12,516 nt of DNA. It comes from Bacteroidales bacterium. GTDB lineage: Bacteria; Bacteroidota; Bacteroidia; Bacteroidales; UBA932. The position numbers were made by a program, and so were the translations under genes. The stretch is from positions 1 through 12,516 of the forward strand of contig JAFUWW010000002.1 of assembly GCA_017471085.1 (NCBI GenBank). The letters run 5' to 3'. Of the stretch, positions 5,903-12,516 are shown one piece after another (the first letter of the stretch is position 1; each line of letters begins with the position of its first letter). The notes beneath the pieces are model-generated. The model did no database searches, was not told the origin of the DNA, and saw only the letters and a program-made list of their open reading frames with translations.

Positions 5903-6727
5903 ATGGGAGATTCCGCCAAGAAGATTCTTTTTGTCAACGCTGAGATGTTTCCGTACCTTCCGGAGACACCCATCGCCAAACTATGCCGGGAACTGCCCCA
6001 GGGCATCCAGGAGCGCCGGAAAGAGATCCGGGCCTTCATGCCGCGCTACGGTTGCATCAACGAGCGGAAAAACCAGCTTCACGAGGTCATCCGCCTTTCA
6101 GGCATGAACATCATCATCGGCGACGTGGACCGTCCGCTGGTGATCAAGGTCGCCTCCATCGCATCGGCCCGCATCCAGGTGTATTTCATCGACAATGAGG
6201 ATTATTTCCGGCGGAAGCAGATTTACCGGGACGAGGATGGCAAATTCTTCGCGGACAACGGCGAGCGTGCCATCTTCTTTGCCCGCGGCGTCCTGGAAAC
6301 CGTGAAAAAGCTCCGCTGGGCACCGGACATCATCCACTGCTCCGGCTGGATTTCCCATGTGCTGCCCCTCTATCTCAAGAAAGCCTATAAGGACGATCCT
6401 ATCTTCGCGGGTTCCAAAGTGGTGCTTTCCCTGTTCGACGACACGCCGGCGGAAAAATTCGCCCCCGGATTCGAGAAAACCATCCTCTACGGCGCCATCA
6501 AACCGGAAGACGCCCCCCTGGGCGAGCATGCAGGCGGCATGGAACTTGCAAAATTGGCTGCACAGTATGCCGACGGCATCATCCTGGGCGGTGAAGGCAT
6601 CGACCCGGAACTGGTTTCGTGGTGCAAAGGACTGGGGCGCCCCCTGCTTCCCTTCGACACCGCCGCCATGGCCGACGAAAGCTACATGGACAGCTATAAT
6701 GCATTTTACGACGATTTGCTGAAATGA
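5903..6727 (+). CDS. Half-length glycogen/starch synthase-like protein (GT5 N-terminal domain)
   Basis: The 274-residue product resembles only the N-terminal Rossmann half of GT5 glycogen synthases (full enzymes are about 480 residues). It begins with a GT5-like strand, KKILFVNAEMFPYLPE (6-21), and has DIIHCSGWISHVLPLYLKK around 140, matching the PD(I/V)hHxHdW region of GlgA. The KxGGL motif that contacts ADP-glucose is replaced by the segment around PETPIAKL (20-27), and the C-terminal sugar-nucleotide domain is absent. Similar short proteins annotated as glycogen synthase occur in Bacteroides, from memory next to DUF4270 genes, so this is a family trait rather than a local truncation. ATG 5903 is preferred over a TTG two codons earlier. 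The stop overlaps the next ATG (ATGA). Catalytic activity is doubtful. Confidence 0.82.
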   Translation: MGDSAKKILFVNAEMFPYLPETPIAKLCRELPQGIQERRKEIRAFMPRYGCINERKNQLHEVIRLSGMNIIIGDVDRPLVIKVASIASARIQVYFIDNEDYFRRKQIYRDEDGKFFADNGERAIFFARGVLETVKKLRWAPDIIHCSGWISHVLPLYLKKAYKDDPIFAGSKVVLSLFDDTPAEKFAPGFEKTILYGAIKPEDAPLGEHAGGMELAKLAAQYADGIILGGEGIDPELVSWCKGLGRPLLPFDTAAMADESYMDSYNAFYDDLLK

Positions 6728-8391
6728 AAAAATTTCTGACACCGTGCCTCGCCATGCTCCTTGCAGCGGCCGGGTGCGTGCAAGTGGACAACAGCCTGGG
6801 AGAGGAACTCATCGACAAGAGTCTCCTTTTCGATACCTATACAGTAGAGTTTGATCTGGATGAGATTCAGCTTAAACCTTCCAGCGACCTTTCCGGTTAC
6901 TCGGATTCGCGCGTAACCATCGGCGCCATCCGGGACGAAGTCTTCGGACTCACCACCCGGGAAAGCGCTTTCGCCCTCATCCCCGCCCTGGACACCCTGG
7001 ACCTCGGCGTCAATCCCAAGGCCGTGGAATTCGAACTTTATTTCGATGCCGACACGGTCTCCTGCGCCAGTGACGACCAGGCACACATCTTCCAGAACAT
7101 CTATGTGACGGAACTCCTGAGCCCCCTGGATCCGGATGACAAAAAGACCACCCGGGAAATCGCCCACTCGGACGAAATCATCACGGACGGAATTCCCGTG
7201 TACAACGGCGAGGGACCCCTCAATTTCCAATTCACCAAGGAGTTCGCCCAAAAATACGTGGACGTGCTGTCTTCCATGGGGCCTGTCCTCATAGACCGGG
7301 TCTCAGACAACGGGGTGGACAAATACGAAGACTTTGTGAAAGCCCTGCCCGGCATCCATCTGAAGACTGACGAGCCTTTCGACTACGGCGGCCGCATCAA
7401 CCTGTTCGACCTGTCCTGCCTCACGGTGGTTGACGGCTACTACTACAGAAACAACAATGTCTGCCTGCTCAAGGTCAACTCCACCTGGAACGGGGTGCAG
7501 AAAGATTCCACCTTCATGTTCATTCCCGGCGAGCCCGCCTTCCTGGACGAAGCGGCCAGCATCAAAGGCAATACCAAATTCTATCAGTATGCTTTCAACA
7601 GGGCCACGCACTCCACGGAGGAGCAGCTGGCGACGGAAAACATCCTGGTGGAAGGCGGCGGCGGTCTCAAGCCTGTCATCATGGCCAGCGAGCTGCAGAG
7701 GAAAACCCAGGAGGCCATCAACGGGAAAGTGGGCAACCACGAAAAAGCCATCATCATAAAAGCCACCATCGTCCTGCCCTTCGAAATGCCGGAGAACTAT
7801 CTGGACATGAAGTATTTCCCTTCGGTCCTGAGTCCTACCATCCGCACGGTCACCAAAGACGATGCCGGAGATGAACTCATCTCTTTCGCCGGCCTCACGG
7901 ATGCCAGCGTCAGCACGGAGGACCAGGGCGACATCGACCGTTCCAACCTGGTCTATTCACCGGATATCACCTACCACCTGCAGGAAATTCTGAACAGGAC
8001 CGACCTGGACACGGCCACCGACGCAGACATCTGGCTGCTGACCATCCATACCGAGAAAGTGGCCGATGCCAACGGCAGCGCATACGACAACGAGTACTAC
8101 CGCCAGCTGCTTTATGCCAGCTACTACAGCAGCCTCTATGGCGGCGGCTACGGAGGATACGGCGGGTATGGTTACAGCGGATATGGCGGGTATGGCGGCT
8201 ACGGAGGATACGGTTACTCCAATTATTACAATTACATGATGCTCGCCCAGGCGATGGCCGCCTCGTCCCAGCAGACCTATTCCTACACGACGGAACTGGA
8301 CAAAGACCGCTACTACTGCGGCAAGCTCTGCGGCCCGTTCTCCGAGCGAAAACCGTTCTTCCGGGTCACATTCGCCATCCCCAAGGAATAA
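6724..8391 (+). CDS. DUF4270 family lipoprotein with Gly/Tyr-rich insert
   Basis: This 555-residue protein is an envelope lipoprotein of the Bacteroidota DUF4270 family, function unknown. Residues 1-17 are a lipoprotein signal ending in the lipobox AAAG before C18. The body is beta-rich, with IDKSLLFDTYTVEFDLDEIQ near the N-terminus and KNTKFYQYAFNR-like and ENILVEGGGGLKP elements mid-protein (read as GNTKFYQYAFNRATHSTEEQ at about 282). Near the C-terminus residues 472-504 are almost entirely Gly and Tyr (16 Gly, 13 Tyr, 2 Ser, 2 Asn). There is no acidic patch directly after C18, so surface export is not indicated. Its ATG overlaps the stop of the GT5-like gene, so the two are likely translationally coupled. 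A bidirectional terminator follows one base after the stop codon. Confidence 0.85.
   Translation: MKKFLTPCLAMLLAAAGCVQVDNSLGEELIDKSLLFDTYTVEFDLDEIQLKPSSDLSGYSDSRVTIGAIRDEVFGLTTRESAFALIPALDTLDLGVNPKAVEFELYFDADTVSCASDDQAHIFQNIYVTELLSPLDPDDKKTTREIAHSDEIITDGIPVYNGEGPLNFQFTKEFAQKYVDVLSSMGPVLIDRVSDNGVDKYEDFVKALPGIHLKTDEPFDYGGRINLFDLSCLTVVDGYYYRNNNVCLLKVNSTWNGVQKDSTFMFIPGEPAFLDEAASIKGNTKFYQYAFNRATHSTEEQLATENILVEGGGGLKPVIMASELQRKTQEAINGKVGNHEKAIIIKATIVLPFEMPENYLDMKYFPSVLSPTIRTVTKDDAGDELISFAGLTDASVSTEDQGDIDRSNLVYSPDITYHLQEILNRTDLDTATDADIWLLTIHTEKVADANGSAYDNEYYRQLLYASYYSSLYGGGYGGYGGYGYSGYGGYGGYGGYGYSNYYNYMMLAQAMAASSQQTYSYTTELDKDRYYCGKLCGPFSERKPFFRVTFAIPKE
8137..8235 (+). repeat. Gly/Tyr-rich low-complexity tract within the DUF4270 gene
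   Basis: These 33 codons (residues 472-504) encode mostly GGY and GY units. Within the tract an exact 20-bp repeat occurs at 8143-8162 and 8194-8213, offset by 51 bp (17 codons, in frame). Synonymous codons vary elsewhere in the tract (GGC, GGA, GGG, GGT; TAC, TAT), which points to an older expansion plus one more recent in-frame duplication. Confidence 0.85.
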
Positions 8392-8392
8392 G

Positions 8393-8425
8393 AAAAATCC
8401 CGATGCGCAAAGCACCGGGATTTTT
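8393..8425. terminator. Bidirectional intrinsic terminator between the DUF4270 gene and acpP
   Basis: AAAAATCCCG (8393-8402) pairs perfectly with CGGGATTTTT (8416-8425). Inside, TGC (8404-8406) can pair with GCA (8412-8414) around a GCAAA loop, with one mismatch between the two stems. The A-run and T-run flank the GC stem symmetrically, so it can stop transcription of the DUF4270 gene on the plus strand and of acpP on the minus strand. Confidence 0.9.
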
Positions 8426-8445
8426 ATTGCCTTTCTGCGAGAAGA

Positions 8446-8691
8446 TTATTCACCAATCTTTTCGGCAACTTTGGCGATGGCGTCGCCTACGGTGGCGATA
8501 CCGCTGGTTTCCTCATCGGGAATCTTGATGCCGAACACGCGCTCGAACTCCATGAGAAGCTCTACAGTGTCCAGAGAATCTGCGCCGAGGTCATTGGTGA
8601 AGCTGGCAGTTTCGGTAACTGCGGACTCCTCGACACCAAGCTTGTCAACGATAATATCCTTGACCTGCTTTACGATTTCTTCCTTAGTCAT
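8446..8691 (-). CDS. acpP: Acyl carrier protein
   Basis: AcpP carries growing acyl chains as thioesters on a phosphopantetheine arm during fatty acid synthesis in the cytosol, and supplies acyl groups for lipid A. The 81-residue acidic protein has the attachment motif [10 protein letters not shown] with the modified serine at S39, plus the helix II sequence [19 protein letters not shown] typical of housekeeping ACPs. The length is normal. In many bacteria fabF follows acpP directly; here a terminator lies about 20 bp after the stop and the next gene is convergent, so acpP appears monocistronic. A -7-like box lies about 60 bp upstream of the ATG. Confidence 0.96.
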   Translation of the reverse strand: MTKEEIVKQVKDIIVDKLGVEESAVTETASFTNDLGADSLDTVELLMEFERVFGIKIPDEETSGIATVGDAIAKVAEKIGE

Positions 8692-8749
8692 AATTAATCG
8701 GTTTAAAGTTTATACGTTTTAAATCTTTTTATTCAAACACAATAGTGCG

Positions 8750-8780
8750 CAAAGATAGCAATAATTTTTAAAAAAAGAAA
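8750..8780 (-). promoter_or_regulatory. Candidate acpP promoter
   Basis: On the minus strand TATCTTTG (8757-8750) matches TAnnTTTG. Nineteen bp upstream is TTTC (8780-8777), one base from the -33 consensus TTTG. The predicted leader is about 50 nt and AT-rich. The element lies directly after the pnuC stop, and no hairpin terminator separates the two, so some read-through from pnuC is possible. Confidence 0.6.
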
Positions 8781-8785
8781 ATAGC

Positions 8786-9523
8786 CTATTCCGCTCCCTC
8801 CTGTCCGCGGCTCAGGTTGTTCCAAATCCGGAGCCCGTTAAATGCGTTCAACAGGTAAAAACTGTATTTGACGACATAAATCAGGGCATAGGATGATTCC
8901 GGTTCCTGCCGGAGGGTAAGAGCCCACATCACCACCGAAGAAATGTTCACGCCAATCCAGAAAAACCACTGGTCACGGTAGGCGGTGGAGAGCAGGAACT
9001 GCCCCAGGATGTTGCACATCATGGAGAAGGCATCCATCAGCACCAGCCACTTCACAACGCCGGCCGCTTCGGTCTTGTCCAGGGCGGAAAGGATGAAATA
9101 GGCTGCGACCAGTCCGGCCAGGAAGACGACGCCCACAAGGAGCCACTGCCTGGCGGAAAGCCGCCGGGCCTTGACCTTGTACCCCTCGCCGGACCCTCGT
9201 TTGCGCCACTGGAGGAACCCCACCACCTGCATCGGCATAAAATACAGCAGATGCAGGGCGGCATTGCCGTACCGCGCGCCGGCCAGGCACATGCACCCGT
9301 AGATGGCCACGTCGATGAAGCCGAAAAGGAAGGTGAGAATGCGCGCATTGGCGGAACACACCGTGCTCAGGATTCCCATCATGGATCCGAAGGCCGATAT
9401 GAGCAGCATCACCCGGCCGTTGTCCGCGTCCCGGAATTTGACAGCCGTCACAAAAACCGTCACCACGGCCATTCCGATCAGGACAAACGCATTGAAAGCT
9501 TTGTTGAATTGTTTCTCTGTCAT
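8786..9523 (-). CDS. pnuC: PnuC-type nicotinamide riboside transporter
   Basis: PnuC proteins are facilitators of vitamin uptake, classically nicotinamide riboside, trapped by later phosphorylation in NAD synthesis. The 245-residue product has about seven hydrophobic segments and the PnuC pattern: a tyrosine- and glycine-rich segment around YFMPMQVVGFLQWRKR (94-109), a mid-protein break of basic residues (RKRGSGEGYKVKARR), then AYRDQWFFWIGVNISSVVMW (181-200) with the W and N residues expected in the substrate-binding helices, and a final VVKYSFYLLNAFNGLRIW helix. PnuT (thiamine) and PnuX (riboflavin) relatives share the fold; no thiamine or flavin riboswitch or gene is nearby, so nicotinamide riboside is the default guess. 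It begins 20 bp after uvrC. Confidence 0.82.
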   Translation of the reverse strand: MTEKQFNKAFNAFVLIGMAVVTVFVTAVKFRDADNGRVMLLISAFGSMMGILSTVCSANARILTFLFGFIDVAIYGCMCLAGARYGNAALHLLYFMPMQVVGFLQWRKRGSGEGYKVKARRLSARQWLLVGVVFLAGLVAAYFILSALDKTEAAGVVKWLVLMDAFSMMCNILGQFLLSTAYRDQWFFWIGVNISSVVMWALTLRQEPESSYALIYVVKYSFYLLNAFNGLRIWNNLSRGQEGAE

Positions 9524-9543
9524 GCTTGAGCAAAGCGAAGAAT

Positions 9544-11337
9544 CTATCCGTTCAGGTAATCATGGATCCGGACAGCAAGTTCCGCGCCAACCTGTGCAGA
9601 AAGCTCTTCCAGAGGCGCCGACGCTATCCGCGACACCGAACCATAATGCAGCAGCAGGCGCTGTTCCGTCTTCTCCCCCACTCCTTTGATCTCCCGCAAG
9701 GCACTCTGGATGGCCGCCTTGGAGCGCAGGTCCCGGTGGAAGGTGATGCCGAACCGGTGAGCCTCGTCCCGAATCTGCTGCAGCACCTTCAGGGCCTGGG
9801 AATTCCGGTCGATGAACAAGGGATAGGGATCTCCGACCCGGATCACCTCTTCCAGCCGCTTTGCGAGGCCCACTACGGTCACCCTGTCCAGGATGCCCAG
9901 TTCGGAGAGCGCCTGGTGGGCGAACTCCAGCTGCCCTTTGCCGCCGTCGATCACAATCAGCTGAGGCAGATCGTCGGGGGCTTCGGCCAGCAGCCGGGAA
10001 TAACGGCGGTTCACCACTTCTTTCATGGAGGCGAAGTCGTTCGCCCCCACGACAGTCTTGATCTTGAACCGCCGGTAATCTTTCTTGGAGGGCTGTGCAT
10101 CGCGGAACACCACACAGGAAGCCACCGGATTGGTTCCCTGTATATTGGAATTGTCGAAACACTCCATGTGCCGGGGCAATTCTTTCATGTCCAGGGCCTT
10201 CCGCAGGTCTTCCATCACGCTCATGCGCCAGGCGTCCGGATCCGTATGCTCCCGCTGCTTGAGGCTGTTGAAATGGAATTCCTTGGCATTTTTTGCACTC
10301 AGTTCCAGCAAGGCCAGCTTGTCGCCGCGCTGCGGAATGCGGAATTCCACCCCGTCTATCTCCACATCGGGCAGGAAAGGGACGATCACCTCTTTCGAGA
10401 GGGCGCCGAACTTGTCTTCCACCTCGCCGATGAACGTTGCCAGCAGCGTGGCCCGCTCCTCCTCTATCTGGCTTCGGAAGCCCAGGTTCAGGGACTGGAT
10501 AATGGCGCCGCCCCGGATGCGGAGGAAGTTGCCGAAAGCTTCGTTCATGTCGAAGACCATCGAGAAAACATCGGCATCGGTATCTCCGGCCGACGTGATG
10601 ATGCTTTTGGCGTAATGCTTCTGGAGCGACAACATCTTCTCCTTGCAGCGCTGCGCCTCTTCAAAGTCCAGCCGCCCGGCGGCATCGGCCATGAGCTGCT
10701 TGTAGTGCCTGATGACTTCCCCGCCCCGTCCGCTCAGGATATGGGCGATTTCCTCGATGTTCCGGGTATACTCGTCCTTGGAGATATTGCCGATACAGGG
10801 CGCCTTGCACCGGCCGATGTGGAAGTTCAGGCAGGGACGGAATTTGTGCTTGAGAATGGCCTCCGAAGTGATTTTCAGGTTGCAGGTGCGCAGGGGATAC
10901 ATCTCGCCGAAGAAATCCAGCATGTTCCTCGCATGCATCACGCTGCTGTAAGGGCCGAAATAGCGGTTGCCCTTTCCCTTCTCCAGCCGGCGGGTGATGA
11001 ACACCTTGGGAAAATCGTCGCCGGTGACACAGATCCAGGGATAGGTCTTGGAATCTTTGAGAAGGATGTTGTACTTGGGCTTGTACTGCTTGATGAGGTT
11101 GTTTTCCAGCAGCAGGGCATCGGCCTCGGAGTCCACTACGGAGAACTGGGCGTCGGCAATCTTGGACACCAGGATGCGCGTCTTGGTGTTCAGCCGCTCC
11201 GGACTTACAAAATACTGCGCCACCCGCTTGTGGAGGTCTTTTGCCTTGCCCACATAAATCACCTTTCCCTCGGCGTCATAGTAACGGTAGACGCCGGGGG
11301 AATGGGGAAACAATGCTATTTTTTCTCTTACTGTCAT
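9544..11337 (-). CDS. uvrC: UvrABC excinuclease subunit C
   Basis: UvrC makes both incisions around bulky DNA lesions in nucleotide excision repair after UvrA and UvrB load. The 597-residue product has all domains: GIY-YIG nuclease (PGVYRYYD 14-21, IYVGKAKDL 27-35, R38), four cysteines C152, C169, C177 and C181 placed like the iron-sulphur ligands of UvrC, the UVR UvrB-binding helix pair (about 205-240), the RNase H-like 5' nuclease (ECFDNSN with D395, IVIDGGKGQL with D464, DEAHRF with H527) and C-terminal helix-hairpin-helix repeats (545-597). It appears intact. The ATG at 11337-11335 gives the standard MTVREKIALFPHSPGVY start. A GC-rich hairpin lies 4 bp upstream of the ATG, and no Shine-Dalgarno sequence is seen. 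Confidence 0.98.
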   Translation of the reverse strand: MTVREKIALFPHSPGVYRYYDAEGKVIYVGKAKDLHKRVAQYFVSPERLNTKTRILVSKIADAQFSVVDSEADALLLENNLIKQYKPKYNILLKDSKTYPWICVTGDDFPKVFITRRLEKGKGNRYFGPYSSVMHARNMLDFFGEMYPLRTCNLKITSEAILKHKFRPCLNFHIGRCKAPCIGNISKDEYTRNIEEIAHILSGRGGEVIRHYKQLMADAAGRLDFEEAQRCKEKMLSLQKHYAKSIITSAGDTDADVFSMVFDMNEAFGNFLRIRGGAIIQSLNLGFRSQIEEERATLLATFIGEVEDKFGALSKEVIVPFLPDVEIDGVEFRIPQRGDKLALLELSAKNAKEFHFNSLKQREHTDPDAWRMSVMEDLRKALDMKELPRHMECFDNSNIQGTNPVASCVVFRDAQPSKKDYRRFKIKTVVGANDFASMKEVVNRRYSRLLAEAPDDLPQLIVIDGGKGQLEFAHQALSELGILDRVTVVGLAKRLEEVIRVGDPYPLFIDRNSQALKVLQQIRDEAHRFGITFHRDLRSKAAIQSALREIKGVGEKTEQRLLLHYGSVSRIASAPLEELSAQVGAELAVRIHDYLNG

Positions 11338-11341
11338 GTCG

Positions 11342-11360
11342 TTCCCGGCCTGGCCGGGAA
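11342..11360. repeat. GC-rich inverted repeat just upstream of uvrC
   Basis: TTCCCGGCC (11342-11350) and GGCCGGGAA (11352-11360) are perfect inverted copies around one base; as RNA this gives about a 7-bp GC-rich stem with a 5-nt loop. It lies in the 44-bp gap between the thioredoxin-like gene and uvrC and ends 4 bp before the uvrC ATG. There is no T-run on either side, so it is not a standard intrinsic terminator. It could hinder ribosome access to uvrC or stabilise the upstream message. Confidence 0.8.
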
Positions 11361-11381
11361 TCTGTACTTGATCAGGAATCT

Positions 11382-12437
11382 TTATTCACCGAGGGCTTCA
11401 GCTACAGCTTTTCCGATCTCTTCGCCGCGCAGTTCACGCTTGAGGATGGTGCCGTCGGGGCCGAAGAGGATGATGTGCGGAATGTATTGGATGCCGTACG
11501 TATCGCCGGGGATCTGCCGGGCGTTCACAATTTGGTTCCAGGTAATCCCCAGTTCCTTGGCGACTCTCCGGGAGTCTTCGGGCTCGTCGCTTACGGCAAT
11601 GCTCAGCATGTCGAACTTGTCGCCCTTGTATTTCTTGTAAACTTCCTGCAGATAAGGAGTCTCTTCCTTGCAGGGGCCGCACCAGGATGCCCAGAAGTCT
11701 ACAAGGATGTATTTGCCCTTGCCCACATAGTCGGAAAGGCTGACCGTGGAAATTTCCGGGTGCTCCGGATCCTGGACAACGGTAAAATCGACAAACTTCT
11801 TTCCTTCCCCGGTGGCCAGCTGAGTCTGGCAGGAGCTGATCATGGCAGCTACCCGGGTATCGGACTTGAGCTCGTAAGTAAGGCCATTGAGCACTTCCAT
11901 CAGCTCTTCGGGATCTTCGATCTGCAAGGAGCTGACACCGATAAGGGCAAGGACATTATCCGAATTCTCCTTGATGAGTTTCTTCAGATAGTCATTGTAT
12001 TCTTCCAGGGTCTCTTCCGTAAGTTCTTCCTGCCCGTCTTCGTCCAGGGCCGCCATTTTTGACTGGTAGTCGGCCATGAACGCGTCCTGCCATTCAAGGA
12101 AGCTGTTCATGCGGGACTGGATTCCTTTCTTGTCGGAAGAGGTGACTTTCTTCTCAAAGAAATCCACATTGAGCGTGGATCCGTCAGAAATGAACTGAAG
12201 AGGCTGTCCTTCTGCGACAACATACGACAAGCCGGTTCTGTCTACGGGGACATCGATCTTGAATTTTCCATCGACGACGGCGATTACGGTGTCCAGCTGG
12301 TAACCGACCACCACTTCCACGGATGCGGGAGCCTCGGTTGCTTCAAAGGAGCCTGTCACGGTGGTCTTGTCGGATTTTCCGGTGCAGGCGGCCATCACGG
12401 CGGCCATGGCCACCATCATTAAAAAGTTCCGTTTCAT
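11382..12437 (-). CDS. Thioredoxin-like (TlpA/ResA-type) lipoprotein with DUF4369-like N-terminus
   Basis: This 351-residue protein is a membrane-anchored thiol-disulphide oxidoreductase of the TlpA/ResA class. Residues 1-17 form a lipoprotein signal with lipobox VMAA before C18. Residues about 25-100 form a beta-rich domain resembling DUF4369 (VTGSFEATEAP, then the DGKFKIDVPVD and GQPLQFISDGSTLNV strands). A highly charged helical linker (about 112-160, rich in Glu, Lys and Asp) follows. The thioredoxin fold occupies about 228-351, with YILVDFWASWCGPCKEETPY containing the C253-x-x-C256 pair and a cis-proline at YIPHIIL (P320). Such proteins reduce or repair disulphides in the periplasm, in Bacteroidota often with unknown partners. 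It is first in a run with uvrC and pnuC. The substrate is unknown. Confidence 0.9.
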   Translation of the reverse strand: MKRNFLMMVAMAAVMAACTGKSDKTTVTGSFEATEAPASVEVVVGYQLDTVIAVVDGKFKIDVPVDRTGLSYVVAEGQPLQFISDGSTLNVDFFEKKVTSSDKKGIQSRMNSFLEWQDAFMADYQSKMAALDEDGQEELTEETLEEYNDYLKKLIKENSDNVLALIGVSSLQIEDPEELMEVLNGLTYELKSDTRVAAMISSCQTQLATGEGKKFVDFTVVQDPEHPEISTVSLSDYVGKGKYILVDFWASWCGPCKEETPYLQEVYKKYKGDKFDMLSIAVSDEPEDSRRVAKELGITWNQIVNARQIPGDTYGIQYIPHIILFGPDGTILKRELRGEEIGKAVAEALGE

Positions 12438-12469
12438 ATCCTGTTGTTTTTCTATGAATTACTGAATTG

Positions 12470-12477
12470 CAAAAGTA
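12470..12477 (-). promoter_or_regulatory. Candidate -7 box for the thioredoxin-like gene
   Basis: On the minus strand TACTTTTG matches TAnnTTTG about 32 bp before the ATG at 12437. The expected -33 position reads TTTT rather than TTTG, so the upstream element is weak. An AGGA lies 4 bp before the ATG and may assist ribosome binding. The region beyond, to the window end, is AT-rich with no gene visible. Confidence 0.5.
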
Positions 12478-12516
12478 CTAAAAAGTATCTGCTAAAAAAA
12501 GAGGGCGACCTTAATA

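Noticed and set aside
8698..8725. Two TTTAAA palindromes 16 bp apart in the acpP leader, considered as a fatty-acid regulator operator
   Set aside because: The similarity does not extend beyond the six-base palindromes, which are expected by chance in AT-rich sequence, and no known operator consensus is matched.
11342..11360. The uvrC-proximal hairpin as an intrinsic terminator
   Set aside because: No T-run follows the stem on either strand; on the minus strand it runs straight into the uvrC ATG. It is kept only as an inverted repeat.
9526..11640. A 704-codon open frame on the plus strand, opposite uvrC
   Set aside because: It lies almost wholly antisense to a full-length uvrC with every catalytic motif. 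Its translation shows no recognisable domain and is rich in His, Gln, Leu and Gly, as expected from the reverse complement of GC-rich codons. It has no promoter or start context of its own.
1..12516. Mobile element, CRISPR, toxin-antitoxin or defence system
   Set aside because: All substantial coding space is accounted for by housekeeping or phylum-conserved envelope genes. No transposase, integrase, repeat-spacer array or nuclease/helicase defence pair was seen.

Overview
The window looks like a chromosomal core-genome segment from a member of the Bacteroidota, most likely order Bacteroidales. Several protein families are typical of, or largely confined to, that phylum: DUF4294, DUF3098, the DUF4270 lipoprotein, the half-length GT5 'glycogen synthase' and the DUF4369-type thioredoxin lipoprotein. 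Promoters also fit the Bacteroidota primary sigma consensus (TTTG, 19-20 bp, TAnnTTTG). The coding sequence is GC-rich and the spacers are AT-rich. I see no mobile element, tRNA, rRNA, CRISPR array or defence system. The genus cannot be settled from this sequence.

Layout. (1) Positions 1-2074, minus strand: ribosomal protein genes rplP-rpmC-rpsQ-rplN-rplX-rplE, with rplE cut by the window edge. The gene that normally precedes rplP, rpsC, is absent. Instead there is a 314-bp spacer with a good promoter for rplP and a divergent promoter for a DUF4294 gene. (2) 2389-3123, plus: exported DUF4294 protein. (3) 5815-3114, minus: a tight envelope operon, ftsX-DUF3098-uppP-lpxH, with 1-2 bp gaps; its end overlaps the DUF4294 gene tail to tail. 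(4) 5903-8391, plus: a divergently promoted pair, a half-length GT5 protein and a DUF4270 lipoprotein with a Gly/Tyr-rich insert, joined by an ATGA overlap. (5) 8393-8425: a bidirectional terminator, then a solitary acpP (minus, 8691-8446). (6) 12437-8786, minus: thioredoxin-like lipoprotein, uvrC and pnuC, probably co-transcribed.

Together the genes serve translation, division-linked peptidoglycan remodelling (FtsX), undecaprenyl carrier recycling (UppP), lipid A synthesis (LpxH), acyl carriage (AcpP), excision repair (UvrC), NAD precursor uptake (PnuC) and periplasmic redox chemistry. I found no convincing undescribed multi-gene system. The points most worth checking are the broken ribosomal protein cluster with its own promoter, the GT5-like protein lacking its nucleotide-sugar motif and C-terminal half, the Gly/Tyr insert, and the hairpin against the uvrC start codon.
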